Assembly: GCA_036128855.1 (NCBI GenBank)
Contig: JAYYPW010000004.1
Location: 1 to 64,000 of the forward strand
Direction: 5' to 3'
DNA from: JAYYPW01 sp036128855
GTDB lineage: Bacteria; Pseudomonadota; Gammaproteobacteria; Comchoanobacterales; Comchoanobacteraceae
Length of the DNA stretch: 64,000 nt
Both the position numbers and the translations under genes were made by a program. A model generated the notes under the pieces. It worked only from the letters and a program-made list of their open reading frames with translations, was not told the origin of the DNA and made no database searches. Below are positions 24,561 through 34,097 of this stretch, in pieces. Every line of letters begins with the position of its first letter. Position 1 is the first letter of the stretch.

Positions 24561-27500
24561 ATGCCAAAATCTCCTAACTGCCAAAATAAAGCAAAATCAT
24601 TAACCACAGCGAGTAGGTATTTTAAAGATTATCAAGACAATGCTGCTTTTATCTCTCTTGCAGAGCACTTTTTTACAAACCTCAACAGTCTATACTTTAG
24701 ATCTTTATCAGATAAGCAAGCCATCGAAATTTTTGACTGTGCATGGCCTTTTATCTCCGAGGCAGACACTGGTACTGGAAAGATAGAGATTAATAACAAG
24801 ACTTTGACAGAAACTAGCAGCTGTATCAAAACCATAACAGAAGTAAAAATAGCAATGAAAGATATACCGTTTGTTATAGATTCCGTTCGCATAGAGCTGA
24901 TTCGAAGCGGGCACCGTATAAATCGTTTCTTTACTGTAGCTGAACTGCCAGTTACACGTGATGCTACGCATAAAATAAGAGAGTGTAATATAGACGAAAA
25001 AGACACACAGACAGAACTATTTGGTTATTTTGAGGTAGATTGGCTTGGGGGTGATCTATATCTAGAGGAATTAAAGCAAAAGTTAGAAAAAGTGTTAAAA
25101 GACGTTAAAGCTGCAGTTGTAGATTGGCGTCCTATGCAAAAAAAACTTTTAGATGCAATAAACTCTTGGCAGCACCTCGACACATCTGGAAGCAGAGATA
25201 ATGCAACGCTAGATGAATCTCGTCACTTTCTCCACTGGATATATGAGCACTTCACCTTTTTAGGAGCAAGAGCCTATGTACTAAAATATGATGAGCAAAA
25301 AAAAGCGTTTTTAGAGCTCAAAAAAGAGAAAAATGCAGGTCTTGGCCTACTACGTCAGAAAAAATACACAACTGCAGTAGTTCGACCTTTTTTATCCAAA
25401 GCTAATATGGATGCTCTACATTTGGATTCTGATTTGTTTTATTTTACGAAAACTAACACAAAATCAACCATACACCGTGATGTTTACACAGACCTATTAG
25501 GGGTTCGTATATTCGATGAATCAGGGAAAATACAAGGTGAGGTACGTTTTGTGGGATTGTTAAGTAGTGATGCTTATGATTCAGACCCATCAAGAATTCC
25601 TTTGCTACGTAAAAAGATACGTGATGTCATTCACCGCTCTGCAATCCCTTCGCGTTTCGCGTCACGTTTCTTATTGCACATCTTGAAAAACTTACCCACA
25701 GACGAATTATTTCAAGCACCAACAAAAGATCTTGAAGAGACTGCTATGGGTATTTTACAAATACAAGATTTAGATAAAACTGGTGTTTTTGTTCGTAGAG
25801 ATATATTTAAGTCATTTTTTACTGTGTTAGTTTATACCCCCAAGGAGTTTTACAGTACACGTATTCGTTTGCGTATAGAAGCATTCTTTGAGCTTTTTTT
25901 TCATTCTAATGAAATTAGAGCAACACCAGTATTCTCTGAATCTAATCTGGCGTCTGTTTACTTTACAATCCGAGTTGACCCTACGCTCTCCATGGCTATA
26001 GACCAAGACCTACTGCGAAGTAAAGTTGAGTCAATTGTCTTGCCTACGAAAGAAAAGCTACTTGGGCTTATAAACAGTAAATATGAGGCACACGAAGCGA
26101 CTAGAATTATTAAAAATATAGTCAACTCTATGCCCAACAAATACTTAGATAATGTCGATGCAGAGGTTATCCTTAGAGATGTAGAAAATATTGAAAAAGT
26201 AGGCGCTAAGAAAAACATCATTGCAACTCTAAGCAAAGATACTCAATACATCGATTCTGATGGTTGGTTACTTAAAATTTATCAGTACCGGGAAACGGCA
26301 GTGCTGGCAGATATTATGCCAATCCTTGATAATTTAGGATTGCGAGTAATAAGAGAGCGGCTATTTACCATTAACTATTCAACGGATGAGTTTGTGAGTA
26401 TTATTGAAATCCGTGTTGTTACAAAATTTGATGCAATTGATCTTGCTGGCAGTCGTGGTGAAGAGGTGGTGCAGTGCTTGATCAATGTAATGCAGAGAAA
26501 AATGTACAATGAAAAAATCAATCAGCTGCTTGGAATGACGTCAGTCTCATGTTTGCAGGTTCAAATGCTCTTGGCCTATTTACATTATACTAAGCAAACT
26601 AGCTTTTCTCTAAGTTTTGCCTACATGGTAGAAACTCTACTAGCTTATCCCAAATTGGTAGAGACAGTGTTATCTTTATTTGAACTAAAATTCCATCCAG
26701 ATATCAAAAATAGAGAGTCAGCGATGGCCGGTCAATATAAGCAAATAAAAGCAGAGATGGAGGCTGTAAAAAGCCTTAATGAAGACCGTGTTTTTACAAG
26801 AATTGTTGAATGTATAAGTGCGACTATACGAACAAACTATTATATAGCACGGCGACAAGCACTCTGTTTTAAGCTTAAGCCAGAAGTCATAAGTGAAATG
26901 CCATTGCCTTTACCGTTTATCGAAACTTTTGTCTTCTCTATTCGGGTCGAGGGTGTGCACCTACGTATGAGTAAAGTTGCACGAGGGGGTATAAGATGGT
27001 CAGATCGGACTGAAGACTACCGCACAGAGGTGTTGGGATTAATGCAAGCACAAGATTTAAAAAACGCCATTATCGTACCAGATGGTGCAAAAGGGGTGTT
27101 TATCCCTACCTTGCTTACAGAGTTTAATACACCAGAAGCACGTTACGAAGAGGCTAGGTCATGCTACATGATTTTCATACAGTCTTTACTAGATATCTCT
27201 GATAACTACGTTGAGCAAGATGTAGTACATCCAGAACGAGTATTGCGATATGATGAAGATGATCCATATTTAGTGGTGGCAGCAGACAAAGGAACAGCAA
27301 AGTTTTCTGATACAGCTAATGCAATCTCAAGAAGCTTTAATTTTTGGTTAGACGATGCTTTTGCCTCAGGAGGTAAAAATGGATACGACCACAAGATTCT
27401 TGGGATAACTGCAAAAGGGGCGTGGCAATCAGTTTTGTGGCATTTCGCATCACTAGGAATGAACCCAGAGGTCGATGAAGTAACAGTCGTGGGCATTGGT

Positions 27501-29402
27501 GATATGAGCGGAGATGTTTTTGGAAATGGGCTACTACTTTCCAAAACGGTAAAGCTTATTGCGGCGTTCGACCATCGGCATATTTTCTTAGATCCTGATC
27601 CTGTTCCGGCAACAAGTTTTCAAGAGAGACAGCGGATTTTTAATCTACCACGTAGTTCATGGGCCGATTACGAGAAAACGAAGATTTCAAAAGGCGGTGG
27701 TGTTTACTCCAGAGATTCAAAGTTTATTATCATCAGTGCGGAGGTAGCACGTGCTTTACAAATAAAAGAGGTTAAACTGACACCAAATAAACTAATACAG
27801 GCAATATTACAGGCGCCGGTAGATCTATTATGGAACGGTGGAATTGGTACTTATGTGCGTGCGACACAACAAAATGATAAAGAATGTCTGGATCCAGCAA
27901 ATGATGCTTGTAGGGTTGCTGCAAGTACGGTGCGAGCACGCATCGTAGGAGAGGGAGGAAACCTTGGGTTTACTCAGGAGGCGCGAACCGAATATCTTCT
28001 ACAAGGCGGTCTTATGAATACCGACTTTATAGATAACGCTGGTGGTGTGTTGTGCTCGGATAATGAGGTAAATATCAAGATACTATTACAGTCTTTACAG
28101 CAAGATGATGCTATTACTAAGAACCAGCGCAATAAACTCCTGGATAAACTTGCTCCTGCAGTCGTGGAAATTGTTTTACGTAATGTTTATTTACAGAATC
28201 TAGCACTGAGTATTGCAGAATTACAACTTACAAGTAAGTTAGAAATCTATATTCGCTATGCAGAAATGCTCGTGAAAAACGCCCTGATAAATCCTGAGGT
28301 TGATAAAATCCCAGATAGGGAAACAGTAGCACAACGCGTAGCGAGCAATCAACAAAGTATTACTCGTTCTGAGTTAGCAATATTGCTATCGCGATCTAAA
28401 AGTTTATTGATAAAGAGCCTAAAGCAGTCGAGCTTTACTAAATCGACCATGTGTTTATATTACTTGAGAGAATCTTTCCCTGCTATATTTACTGAAAAAT
28501 ACCACGAATGGCTCGTTAAGCATCCGTTGAGACAAGAGATTATTTCAACCTTTCTAGCTAATGTATGTATTTCTGATATGGGGATTAGCTATGTTCGACA
28601 AATGGTAGATGAGACTGGGTGTAAAGAAGAAGTGGCGGTTGTGGCGTATCATCTGGCTGTTGATATATATCAATTGCGCAAAATTACAAAGATTCTTCAT
28701 AATCATGCCTTTAGTTTTGATAAAGCCATGTTTCTAGATATTTACGACGATATACGAAGTTTGCTTAGACATGCAGCAAAGTGGCTTATTCAAAATCTAG
28801 ATCTAAATGACCATGAAAATAATATGCTTTTGATTAAGTCAATTAGTGCAGATATTGAAGCACTGCGTGGTTCTGTGCAGTTACGATTAACGGCAGACCA
28901 GGTAAATGAAATCAGTCAGCGCGATGAAGTATTAGATCAATACGATATTGATGATGACATTAAAGAAAAGCTTTTGTACTTACGTTACTACACGCCTTTG
29001 ATCAACATTGCCTATGCAACCCATAATCTTAACGGTGTTAAATCAGATTTTATGTCAACTTATTATATTCTCACAAAGCGGTTCCATATGAGTTGGCTGT
29101 TAGATCAGATCGAAGAGTACAATGTTGACTCAATATGGACGCAAGTTGCAAAAGTAAGTATGTCAGCAGAAATAGAGTTGTTGCAGAGAGAAATGGCTAT
29201 GCATATCTACAAAAAAGTAGCTAAGGCACAGGCAAGTGATGAAAGTGCAACAGAAGCATGTTTGCGAGAAAAATTTGAGAATGCCATGATAGTTTGGGAT
29301 GAGTTTTTTGCAGAGCTAAACACGTTAACCCAATATAACTTTGCAATATTCTCCGTAATGATACAAAAGCTTAATCACCTCAATACAGAGTTTGCAAAAT
29401 AA
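24561..29402 (+). CDS. gdhB: NAD-specific glutamate dehydrogenase, large (about 180 kDa) class
   Basis: This enzyme oxidatively deaminates glutamate to 2-oxoglutarate and ammonia with NAD, feeding amino-acid carbon into the TCA cycle. The 1613-residue product has the full length of the large bacterial class: a long N-terminal regulatory part with ACT-like segments, the catalytic core around 770-1270 and a helical C-terminal region. In the core, KVARGGIRWSDRTEDYRTE (from about 804) and the following DLKNAIIVPDGAKGVF are the glutamate-binding block, and VVGIGDMSGDVFGNGLLLS (about 974) is the NAD-binding glycine loop. AAGG lies before the ATG. Such an enzyme suits an organism that lives on amino acids, common among intracellular bacteria. 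It is monocistronic. Confidence 0.96.
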   Translation: MPKSPNCQNKAKSLTTASRYFKDYQDNAAFISLAEHFFTNLNSLYFRSLSDKQAIEIFDCAWPFISEADTGTGKIEINNKTLTETSSCIKTITEVKIAMKDIPFVIDSVRIELIRSGHRINRFFTVAELPVTRDATHKIRECNIDEKDTQTELFGYFEVDWLGGDLYLEELKQKLEKVLKDVKAAVVDWRPMQKKLLDAINSWQHLDTSGSRDNATLDESRHFLHWIYEHFTFLGARAYVLKYDEQKKAFLELKKEKNAGLGLLRQKKYTTAVVRPFLSKANMDALHLDSDLFYFTKTNTKSTIHRDVYTDLLGVRIFDESGKIQGEVRFVGLLSSDAYDSDPSRIPLLRKKIRDVIHRSAIPSRFASRFLLHILKNLPTDELFQAPTKDLEETAMGILQIQDLDKTGVFVRRDIFKSFFTVLVYTPKEFYSTRIRLRIEAFFELFFHSNEIRATPVFSESNLASVYFTIRVDPTLSMAIDQDLLRSKVESIVLPTKEKLLGLINSKYEAHEATRIIKNIVNSMPNKYLDNVDAEVILRDVENIEKVGAKKNIIATLSKDTQYIDSDGWLLKIYQYRETAVLADIMPILDNLGLRVIRERLFTINYSTDEFVSIIEIRVVTKFDAIDLAGSRGEEVVQCLINVMQRKMYNEKINQLLGMTSVSCLQVQMLLAYLHYTKQTSFSLSFAYMVETLLAYPKLVETVLSLFELKFHPDIKNRESAMAGQYKQIKAEMEAVKSLNEDRVFTRIVECISATIRTNYYIARRQALCFKLKPEVISEMPLPLPFIETFVFSIRVEGVHLRMSKVARGGIRWSDRTEDYRTEVLGLMQAQDLKNAIIVPDGAKGVFIPTLLTEFNTPEARYEEARSCYMIFIQSLLDISDNYVEQDVVHPERVLRYDEDDPYLVVAADKGTAKFSDTANAISRSFNFWLDDAFASGGKNGYDHKILGITAKGAWQSVLWHFASLGMNPEVDEVTVVGIGDMSGDVFGNGLLLSKTVKLIAAFDHRHIFLDPDPVPATSFQERQRIFNLPRSSWADYEKTKISKGGGVYSRDSKFIIISAEVARALQIKEVKLTPNKLIQAILQAPVDLLWNGGIGTYVRATQQNDKECLDPANDACRVAASTVRARIVGEGGNLGFTQEARTEYLLQGGLMNTDFIDNAGGVLCSDNEVNIKILLQSLQQDDAITKNQRNKLLDKLAPAVVEIVLRNVYLQNLALSIAELQLTSKLEIYIRYAEMLVKNALINPEVDKIPDRETVAQRVASNQQSITRSELAILLSRSKSLLIKSLKQSSFTKSTMCLYYLRESFPAIFTEKYHEWLVKHPLRQEIISTFLANVCISDMGISYVRQMVDETGCKEEVAVVAYHLAVDIYQLRKITKILHNHAFSFDKAMFLDIYDDIRSLLRHAAKWLIQNLDLNDHENNMLLIKSISADIEALRGSVQLRLTADQVNEISQRDEVLDQYDIDDDIKEKLLYLRYYTPLINIAYATHNLNGVKSDFMSTYYILTKRFHMSWLLDQIEEYNVDSIWTQVAKVSMSAEIELLQREMAMHIYKKVAKAQASDESATEACLREKFENAMIVWDEFFAELNTLTQYNFAIFSVMIQKLNHLNTEFAK

Positions 29403-29949
29403 TTACTGACTGGCAATCGACTAGCAGGACTTATAGTGTGAGTAGTTTTAGCGATTGCGACATAACGAGTGAAATCAAGTGCTATCACATACACTTCTGA
29501 GAAATGAGCAATAAAAAGTCAAAGCTGAGCTGTTGCGCAGAAAAAAAGATTTGGTCGTATAGCCCGAAAATAAGGAACTTAAACATTTAAGCATAATAAT
29601 ACGTGTGGTAAGAACGGCCTAGTACTGGTGATATTAGTATAACGTGCTTAAGCTTTAGTTTTGTAGGCTGTCTCAATAAAAATAGTACACCATAATCTCA
29701 CTTTACTATGTGATTATTAGAAAGTTCTAGAATGTAATAGAGTTATTAGGTGAAGACATAAGTCTAGCCCGATGTTAGTCATTATAGAATGCATTAGTAA
29801 AAGTACAAAATATTGGGTCAGGCGTAGAAAAGATTTATCGCTTGTTTACTCGTATGCACATAGCAATAATCTACGCGCACGAAAGCTTGAAAGACTGGTT
29901 GTAGATGACAGATTTGCCATGCGGGTGGATAAGTGGTTAGTGCAAATGC
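29403..29949. other. Gene-poor stretch of about 550 bases
   Basis: This lies between gdhB and the convergent glutathione peroxidase-like gene. All frames are interrupted. The longest frame (29772-30008) runs antisense into the peroxidase gene and has no ribosome binding site, so I leave it out. No convincing terminator was found for either gene. It may be a decayed locus. Confidence 0.4.
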
Positions 29950-30447
29950 TTATTCAGCAAGCCCCAAGAGGGCTTTCACATCCATATCAACTACTTCAAT
30001 GCTTGTGATTGGGCTATAGCGATGAAGTGGCCTTCCAGTGGCGCTAACAAGAAATTTAGTAAAATTCCATTTGATATTTCTTGTGCCAAAAATACCTGGT
30101 AGCTGAAAGGTGAGATACTTAAACAAAGGGTGTGCTTCAGGGCCATTAACTGAGACTTTCTTAAAAATTGGATAGTGTAAGGATTTTTGCTCTTGGTAGT
30201 AACACTGCAAACCTTCATCATCAAGGGGTTCTTGATTAAATTGGTCGCTAGGAAATGCTAATACAGTGAAGCCATAGCGGCTATAGTTTTGGTACAGCTC
30301 ATCAAGCTCTTGCATTTGTAAAGAGAAGCCACATTCACTTGCTATATTCACGATAAGTAGAAGCTGGCCTTTGTATTTATCAAGCCGAATAATACTGCCG
30401 TTTACATCGCAAACGTCAATGTTGTATAGAGTTCTAACATTTTCCAT
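29950..30447 (-). CDS. Glutathione peroxidase-like thiol peroxidase
   Basis: This 165-residue thioredoxin-fold protein matches the GPx/BtuE family, which reduces peroxides using thioredoxin or glutathione. The peroxidatic Cys39 lies in NIASECGF (usually NVASKCGF), and the active-site Gln and Trp are present in DQF and KWNFTKFLV. The second motif, usually FPCNQFG, reads FPSDQFN, so the cysteine that resolves the disulfide in thioredoxin-dependent members is replaced by Ser. The enzyme may therefore use a different reductant or a different resolving cysteine (Cys81 in LQCYY is a candidate by eye). It stands alone next to the tRNA operon. Confidence 0.88.
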   Translation of the reverse strand: MENVRTLYNIDVCDVNGSIIRLDKYKGQLLLIVNIASECGFSLQMQELDELYQNYSRYGFTVLAFPSDQFNQEPLDDEGLQCYYQEQKSLHYPIFKKVSVNGPEAHPLFKYLTFQLPGIFGTRNIKWNFTKFLVSATGRPLHRYSPITSIEVVDMDVKALLGLAE

Positions 30448-30528
30448 TTGCTAAGTATAGACAAATACGCATGTTCTGCCAATAGATTTGTACATTTAAT
30501 GTATGAGTGAGACATGTACAAAATAGAT

Positions 30529-30601
30529 CGTCCCCAAGGGGATTCGAACCCCTGTTACCGCCGTGAAAGGGCGATGTCCTAGGCCTCTAGACGATGGGGA
30601 C
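30529..30601 (-). tRNA. tRNA-Glu (anticodon TTC)
   Basis: A 73-base cloverleaf starts GTCCCCA and pairs with TGGGGAC at the 3' end. The anticodon arm is CCGCC CTTTCAC GGCGG with anticodon TTC, and the T loop is GTTCGAATC. It is very close to the E. coli tRNA-Glu. The 3' CCA is not encoded. It is the second gene of a two-tRNA transcript. Confidence 0.97.
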
Positions 30602-30611
30602 AGTAAATTAC

Positions 30612-30684
30612 TGGAGCTAGGCGGGATCGAACCGCCGACCCCTTGCATGCCATGCAAGTGCTCTCCCGGCTGAGCTATAGCCCC
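30612..30684 (-). tRNA. tRNA-Ala (anticodon GGC)
   Basis: A 73-base cloverleaf starts GGGGCTA and pairs with TAGCTCC, discriminator A. The anticodon stem is CTTGC/GCAAG with loop ATGGCAT, giving anticodon GGC; the T loop is GTTCGATCC. The 3' CCA is not encoded. It is 10 bases upstream of the tRNA-Glu gene on the same strand. Confidence 0.97.
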
Positions 30685-30699
30685 ACTTAACCTGTTGAC

Positions 30700-30728
30700 A
30701 TTATATTGATTTCACAGATGCCTGTCAA
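30700..30728 (-). promoter_or_regulatory. Consensus sigma70 promoter of the tRNA operon
   Basis: On the minus strand, a perfect TTGACA (30728-30723) is followed after exactly 17 bases by a perfect TATAAT (30705-30700). Transcription would begin near 30693, about 9 bases before the tRNA-Ala. This is the strongest promoter by sequence in the window. Confidence 0.88.
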
Positions 30729-30851
30729 TAACCTCACTAAACTATTTAGCTAGAAATAACTAGAAAGGGTAATTATGCAAGAGTTTGATTCGAAAAAGAT
30801 ACCTGATTTCAATTGTAATAATACTAAGATCTTAGTATGAGTATGACAGCT

Positions 30852-31325
30852 TCACTCACCTGGTTGACGCTGCAGAGGTTTTTTTGTGGAAGATAAAACC
30901 TTAGTTCTATGGGTTCCACGTATTTCACTCTCACGGCTTGCTATCTCACCTCGGTTCTTAGCCTGTGTTTCAAAACAACCCTTGATAGTGGATGAATGTT
31001 TTGAAGGCAAACTAGACCGATTCTTACTTACTTGTTGTTGTTCTTCTGGCAAACTAGACTGAATTTTACTAACTGCTTGTTGTTTTTCTTGTAAATTTGT
31101 CATTATTCTGTCTATCGTTTCTAAATAACCTGCATTTGTGCCGTCCCATTCGGATGAAAATTCGGATGCACTAGACAAATCAGGTAAGCGCTTTTTTATG
31201 GTGCGTATTTGTGATTGTAAAGCTTTTATTCTTCTAGATAGCTTTGCTAGTTCTGTTCCCGTTAGACGATGTCGTTCGGAAAACATAATTGCAATGCCGT
31301 TGTATTGATCTGTGATGGGTCTCAT
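30852..31325 (-). CDS. Unrecognised coiled-coil protein
   Basis: This 157-residue protein is polar and helical, with heptad-like patterns from about 20 to 100 (ELAKLSRRIKALQSQIRTIKK) and a basic, disordered C-terminus. It contains a short internal duplication (QQAVSKIQSSLP and QQVSKNRSSLP, 14 residues apart; in DNA the ggcaaactagac motif at 31006 and 31048). There is no signal peptide or membrane segment, and no ribosome binding site precedes the ATG at 31325. The family is not recognised. It neighbours two other unrecognised genes. Confidence 0.45.
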   Translation of the reverse strand: MRPITDQYNGIAIMFSERHRLTGTELAKLSRRIKALQSQIRTIKKRLPDLSSASEFSSEWDGTNAGYLETIDRIMTNLQEKQQAVSKIQSSLPEEQQQVSKNRSSLPSKHSSTIKGCFETQAKNRGEIASRESEIRGTHRTKVLSSTKKPLQRQPGE

Positions 31326-31696
31326 GATTTTTTCTATATTAATATTTAATTTTATAGTTGATATTATGAAGTTTTTCCTATTTTTATTTAGTTATTTAGT
31401 TGTGTAGGTGCATAGTTATTTGACTCGAGTATCTTAATGGAGCACGTATGTGTGTTATCAAGATGGGAGAGTTTGCACTTTGGGTTTACAAAATTTTCAT
31501 CTGGTTTTTTTGTCCTTACTTATTGATCAAAAATATTGATGATTCAATTAGATCTATGATTTATTAACATAAAAATATGTAACTTTGGTCCATATAATTA
31601 TCAGATACAAACTTCATGATCTGAGTAATTATTCGTGTTATATTTCAGGTACGTGCTATATTATAGATTACAAATAGTATTAAAATGGGGTAACAT
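31326..31696. other. AT-rich divergent intergenic region of about 370 bases
   Basis: This separates two divergent unrecognised genes and should contain both promoters. TATATT/TATTAT sequences near 31659-31665 are candidate -10 boxes for the plus-strand gene, but I see no matching -35 box. There is no RNA gene or repeat. Confidence 0.35.
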
Positions 31697-33343
31697 ATGG
31701 AAAATCAACGTGAATTTATGCAGAGTGAACTGAAGATTCTTGAAGGAAATTCTGCTGGCTTGGTAGTCAAAGGGCTATCTGATAACGAAAAAATTGACAA
31801 TCTAAATTTGCAACTACAACAATTAGTCATGCATTTCTCTAGCCCAGTATTTGAGGATAGGGTTAAAGATGATCCGGAAGGTTTTTGTACAGAGATATTG
31901 GATGAGTTAGCAATAAATCATCTAGCGCAAATATTAGATACACAAAACGATATGGAGAAAGGAAAGGAATTAATTTACAGAGTAAAGTTTGCAATATCAA
32001 ATATAAAAATAGCAGCGTTTTCTATACTAAAACACAATTCAACACTCGTGCGTACCGAGGCGCTATATAAATTTATAGTCAATAATATTGATACTGACTC
32101 AAATACGGTTAGATTGTATTCAAATAATGAAGCAAAGTATCACTTGGTATTAACCATAAGTACTTATATGACCAACCCTCACGTAAAAGATCAGACTATA
32201 TTAGACTTTATTTTACTATTATTAGATAAGAATATTCATAACCTAAAAACGGGTTATATGCAAAAAGATTTTATACAAGTATTGAGTGCAATTACGGATT
32301 TACGAAGAGAAAAAGAAATAGCAGCATGGTTAGTGGATAAGGTAAAACAATGTAGTAAAAAGGATAAGCAGACTCTCATTATTCAAATTATGGGACTAAA
32401 CTTTCGAGAATATGCAACGGTTGTTGATGAAACCTATCTAGATAGAATTAATATCATCCGAGCAAGATCTTATCTTATACATGTTAGCTGTGTATTTTTA
32501 GCAGTATACTTAAAGAAACTTGATTTGACCGACCAAGAAAAGAGATTACTTCTACAAGTTATAATACAAAAGAATCCAATTATACTCTCGATTGTTTATG
32601 CGCGTAAGCCAAATGATGAACACAATGCCTCGTATTTAAATCAGTTGTTTGAATCTATTGAACAAACTGAACAACAGAGATTGCTGAAAAGCATCTTACT
32701 TAATAATAGTGTCTATGTATTTTTATTAGATATACAGTGGATAGAAACGGGAATATTTGATACTACATATGGTACTCCTATGTGCAAATATATATGGGAT
32801 AGCCTAGACGCTGAAGACAAAGTCAGTATCATGAAAAAAGCATTAGAACTCGATACGCAATTGTTTAGATTTATCAAGAAAGACATCTTAGACTCTTCAC
32901 AATATACTATGGCTCAGCAGCGTTCATTATTAGAAATAGTTTTCCAACAGGCTAAGCAAGAAGAAGGATATATTGATTGGGAAAGCCTAAATGTGACATA
33001 CGCAGATCAAGATCAAATTAGGACCTGTTTACTAAACACAGGAGAAAATATGTTAAGGTTGTACACAGGTAGAGCAAACATAGAAGACACTCTAAGATTA
33101 CAAGAGTATTTATCACTTGACGAGCTTGTTATGATAAGAGGTGTAATGAGAGATCAACTCAATGAGAGATCTGTAAAGAGAACAGAAATAAATGCATCAA
33201 AACTACCTATTAGCGAAACTAAGCCGCACCCATCAAAAGGATTATTTCAAAGTCCAGAGAATATAATTTCTCCAAAAAGAAATCTTCCTACGAGGCCGTT
33301 ATCAAAAAAATTACGACACGGTGGGTCCAAAAATAGACCATAG
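31697..33343 (+). CDS. Unrecognised all-helical protein with basic tail
   Basis: This 548-residue protein appears almost wholly alpha-helical, with repeated Leu/Ile-rich amphipathic helices that could form a HEAT- or armadillo-like solenoid. No clear repeat consensus can be written by eye. The last ~60 residues are Pro/Lys/Arg-rich and probably disordered, ending HGGSKNRP. There is no signal peptide and no membrane span. GGGG lies about 6 bases before the ATG at 31697. The codon pattern is open and consistent over the full length, so the gene is real. Large cytosolic-looking helical proteins without relatives are common among secreted effectors of intracellular bacteria; that is a suggestion only. 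Confidence 0.6.
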   Translation: MENQREFMQSELKILEGNSAGLVVKGLSDNEKIDNLNLQLQQLVMHFSSPVFEDRVKDDPEGFCTEILDELAINHLAQILDTQNDMEKGKELIYRVKFAISNIKIAAFSILKHNSTLVRTEALYKFIVNNIDTDSNTVRLYSNNEAKYHLVLTISTYMTNPHVKDQTILDFILLLLDKNIHNLKTGYMQKDFIQVLSAITDLRREKEIAAWLVDKVKQCSKKDKQTLIIQIMGLNFREYATVVDETYLDRINIIRARSYLIHVSCVFLAVYLKKLDLTDQEKRLLLQVIIQKNPIILSIVYARKPNDEHNASYLNQLFESIEQTEQQRLLKSILLNNSVYVFLLDIQWIETGIFDTTYGTPMCKYIWDSLDAEDKVSIMKKALELDTQLFRFIKKDILDSSQYTMAQQRSLLEIVFQQAKQEEGYIDWESLNVTYADQDQIRTCLLNTGENMLRLYTGRANIEDTLRLQEYLSLDELVMIRGVMRDQLNERSVKRTEINASKLPISETKPHPSKGLFQSPENIISPKRNLPTRPLSKKLRHGGSKNRP

Positions 33344-33431
33344 CGTCACTAAGTTAGCTTCAGGTATAGGTGAGATAGTAGTCTATCTAACAACTGGGGA
33401 AATAATCTAGGCAAAGAGGGCGCGCTTACTT

Positions 33432-33902
33432 TTAACGAGGGTTATTACGATAAGATGGACTGCTGTTATCTCCAGAATAGGGGTTTTTTCCAAATCTTCC
33501 TCTTGTATTAGCGTTGAAGGATTTATTAGCCTCCTGCAATTGGTCTTTTAATGCAGCCATAGACTTCATCCTTTCATGTGATATTAGCATATTTTCTAAG
33601 GGAGAAATATCAGGTACTTTGTAGTCTCTACTCATTTGAATCATAGATTTAAGACTTGCTGCATCATTTTTATACAGGTCTTGATAGCCAGGGTAGGTCA
33701 TATTACGTATTTCAGCAATGAGTAGTTTTAATGCGTTTACTACAGCAGGGTTTTCTTTTGGACTTTTACTACTTTTGGGATGGAATTCAGTAATACAAGC
33801 AATCATAGCCTGCTCCGCAGGAGTAGGCGGTCTTGTGATATTAGTAGGGGAGTTTTCTTTGTCAGAACCACTATCACTATCTGGTGGTGGAGATACACGC
33901 AT
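33432..33902 (-). CDS. Unrecognised small disordered/helical protein
   Basis: This 156-residue protein has a Pro/Ser/Asp-rich disordered start (MRVSPPPDSDSGSDKENSP), a helical middle (about 30-120) and an Asn/Ser/Arg/Gly-rich end. The ATG at 33902 has AGGA about 9 bases upstream; a TTG two codons earlier is an alternative. It is convergent with the helical-protein gene, 88 bases away. No family is recognised. Its composition is like that of the other unrecognised proteins in this window. Confidence 0.5.
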   Translation of the reverse strand: MRVSPPPDSDSGSDKENSPTNITRPPTPAEQAMIACITEFHPKSSKSPKENPAVVNALKLLIAEIRNMTYPGYQDLYKNDAASLKSMIQMSRDYKVPDISPLENMLISHERMKSMAALKDQLQEANKSFNANTRGRFGKNPYSGDNSSPSYRNNPR

Positions 33903-34097
33903 TTTCAATATTCCTATTATTATTGTTTTATTTATAGCAATAAATTTAGATAGTTGCAGGATTAAATGCTAAAAGGTATCCGTTGAATCGTTGGGGCCAG
34001 TATTCATTAGAAACGCAAGAAATAGTTAATGAATCATTAGTCTAGGGAATACGTATTCATATTATTCAGGTTGCAACCCCTCTGAAAAAACGCTTAG

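Noticed and set aside
29660..29690. Sequence taggctgtctcaat resembling an insertion-sequence end
   Set aside because: No matching inverted copy, target duplication or transposase fragment was found.
29772..30008. A 78-codon plus-strand frame before and into the peroxidase gene
   Set aside because: It runs antisense into a clear gene, has no ribosome binding site and no recognisable protein pattern.
30487..30522. Inverted repeat tttgtacat/atgtacaaa downstream of tRNA-Glu
   Set aside because: The loop is about 18 bases and no T tract follows on the minus strand, so a terminator call is too weak.
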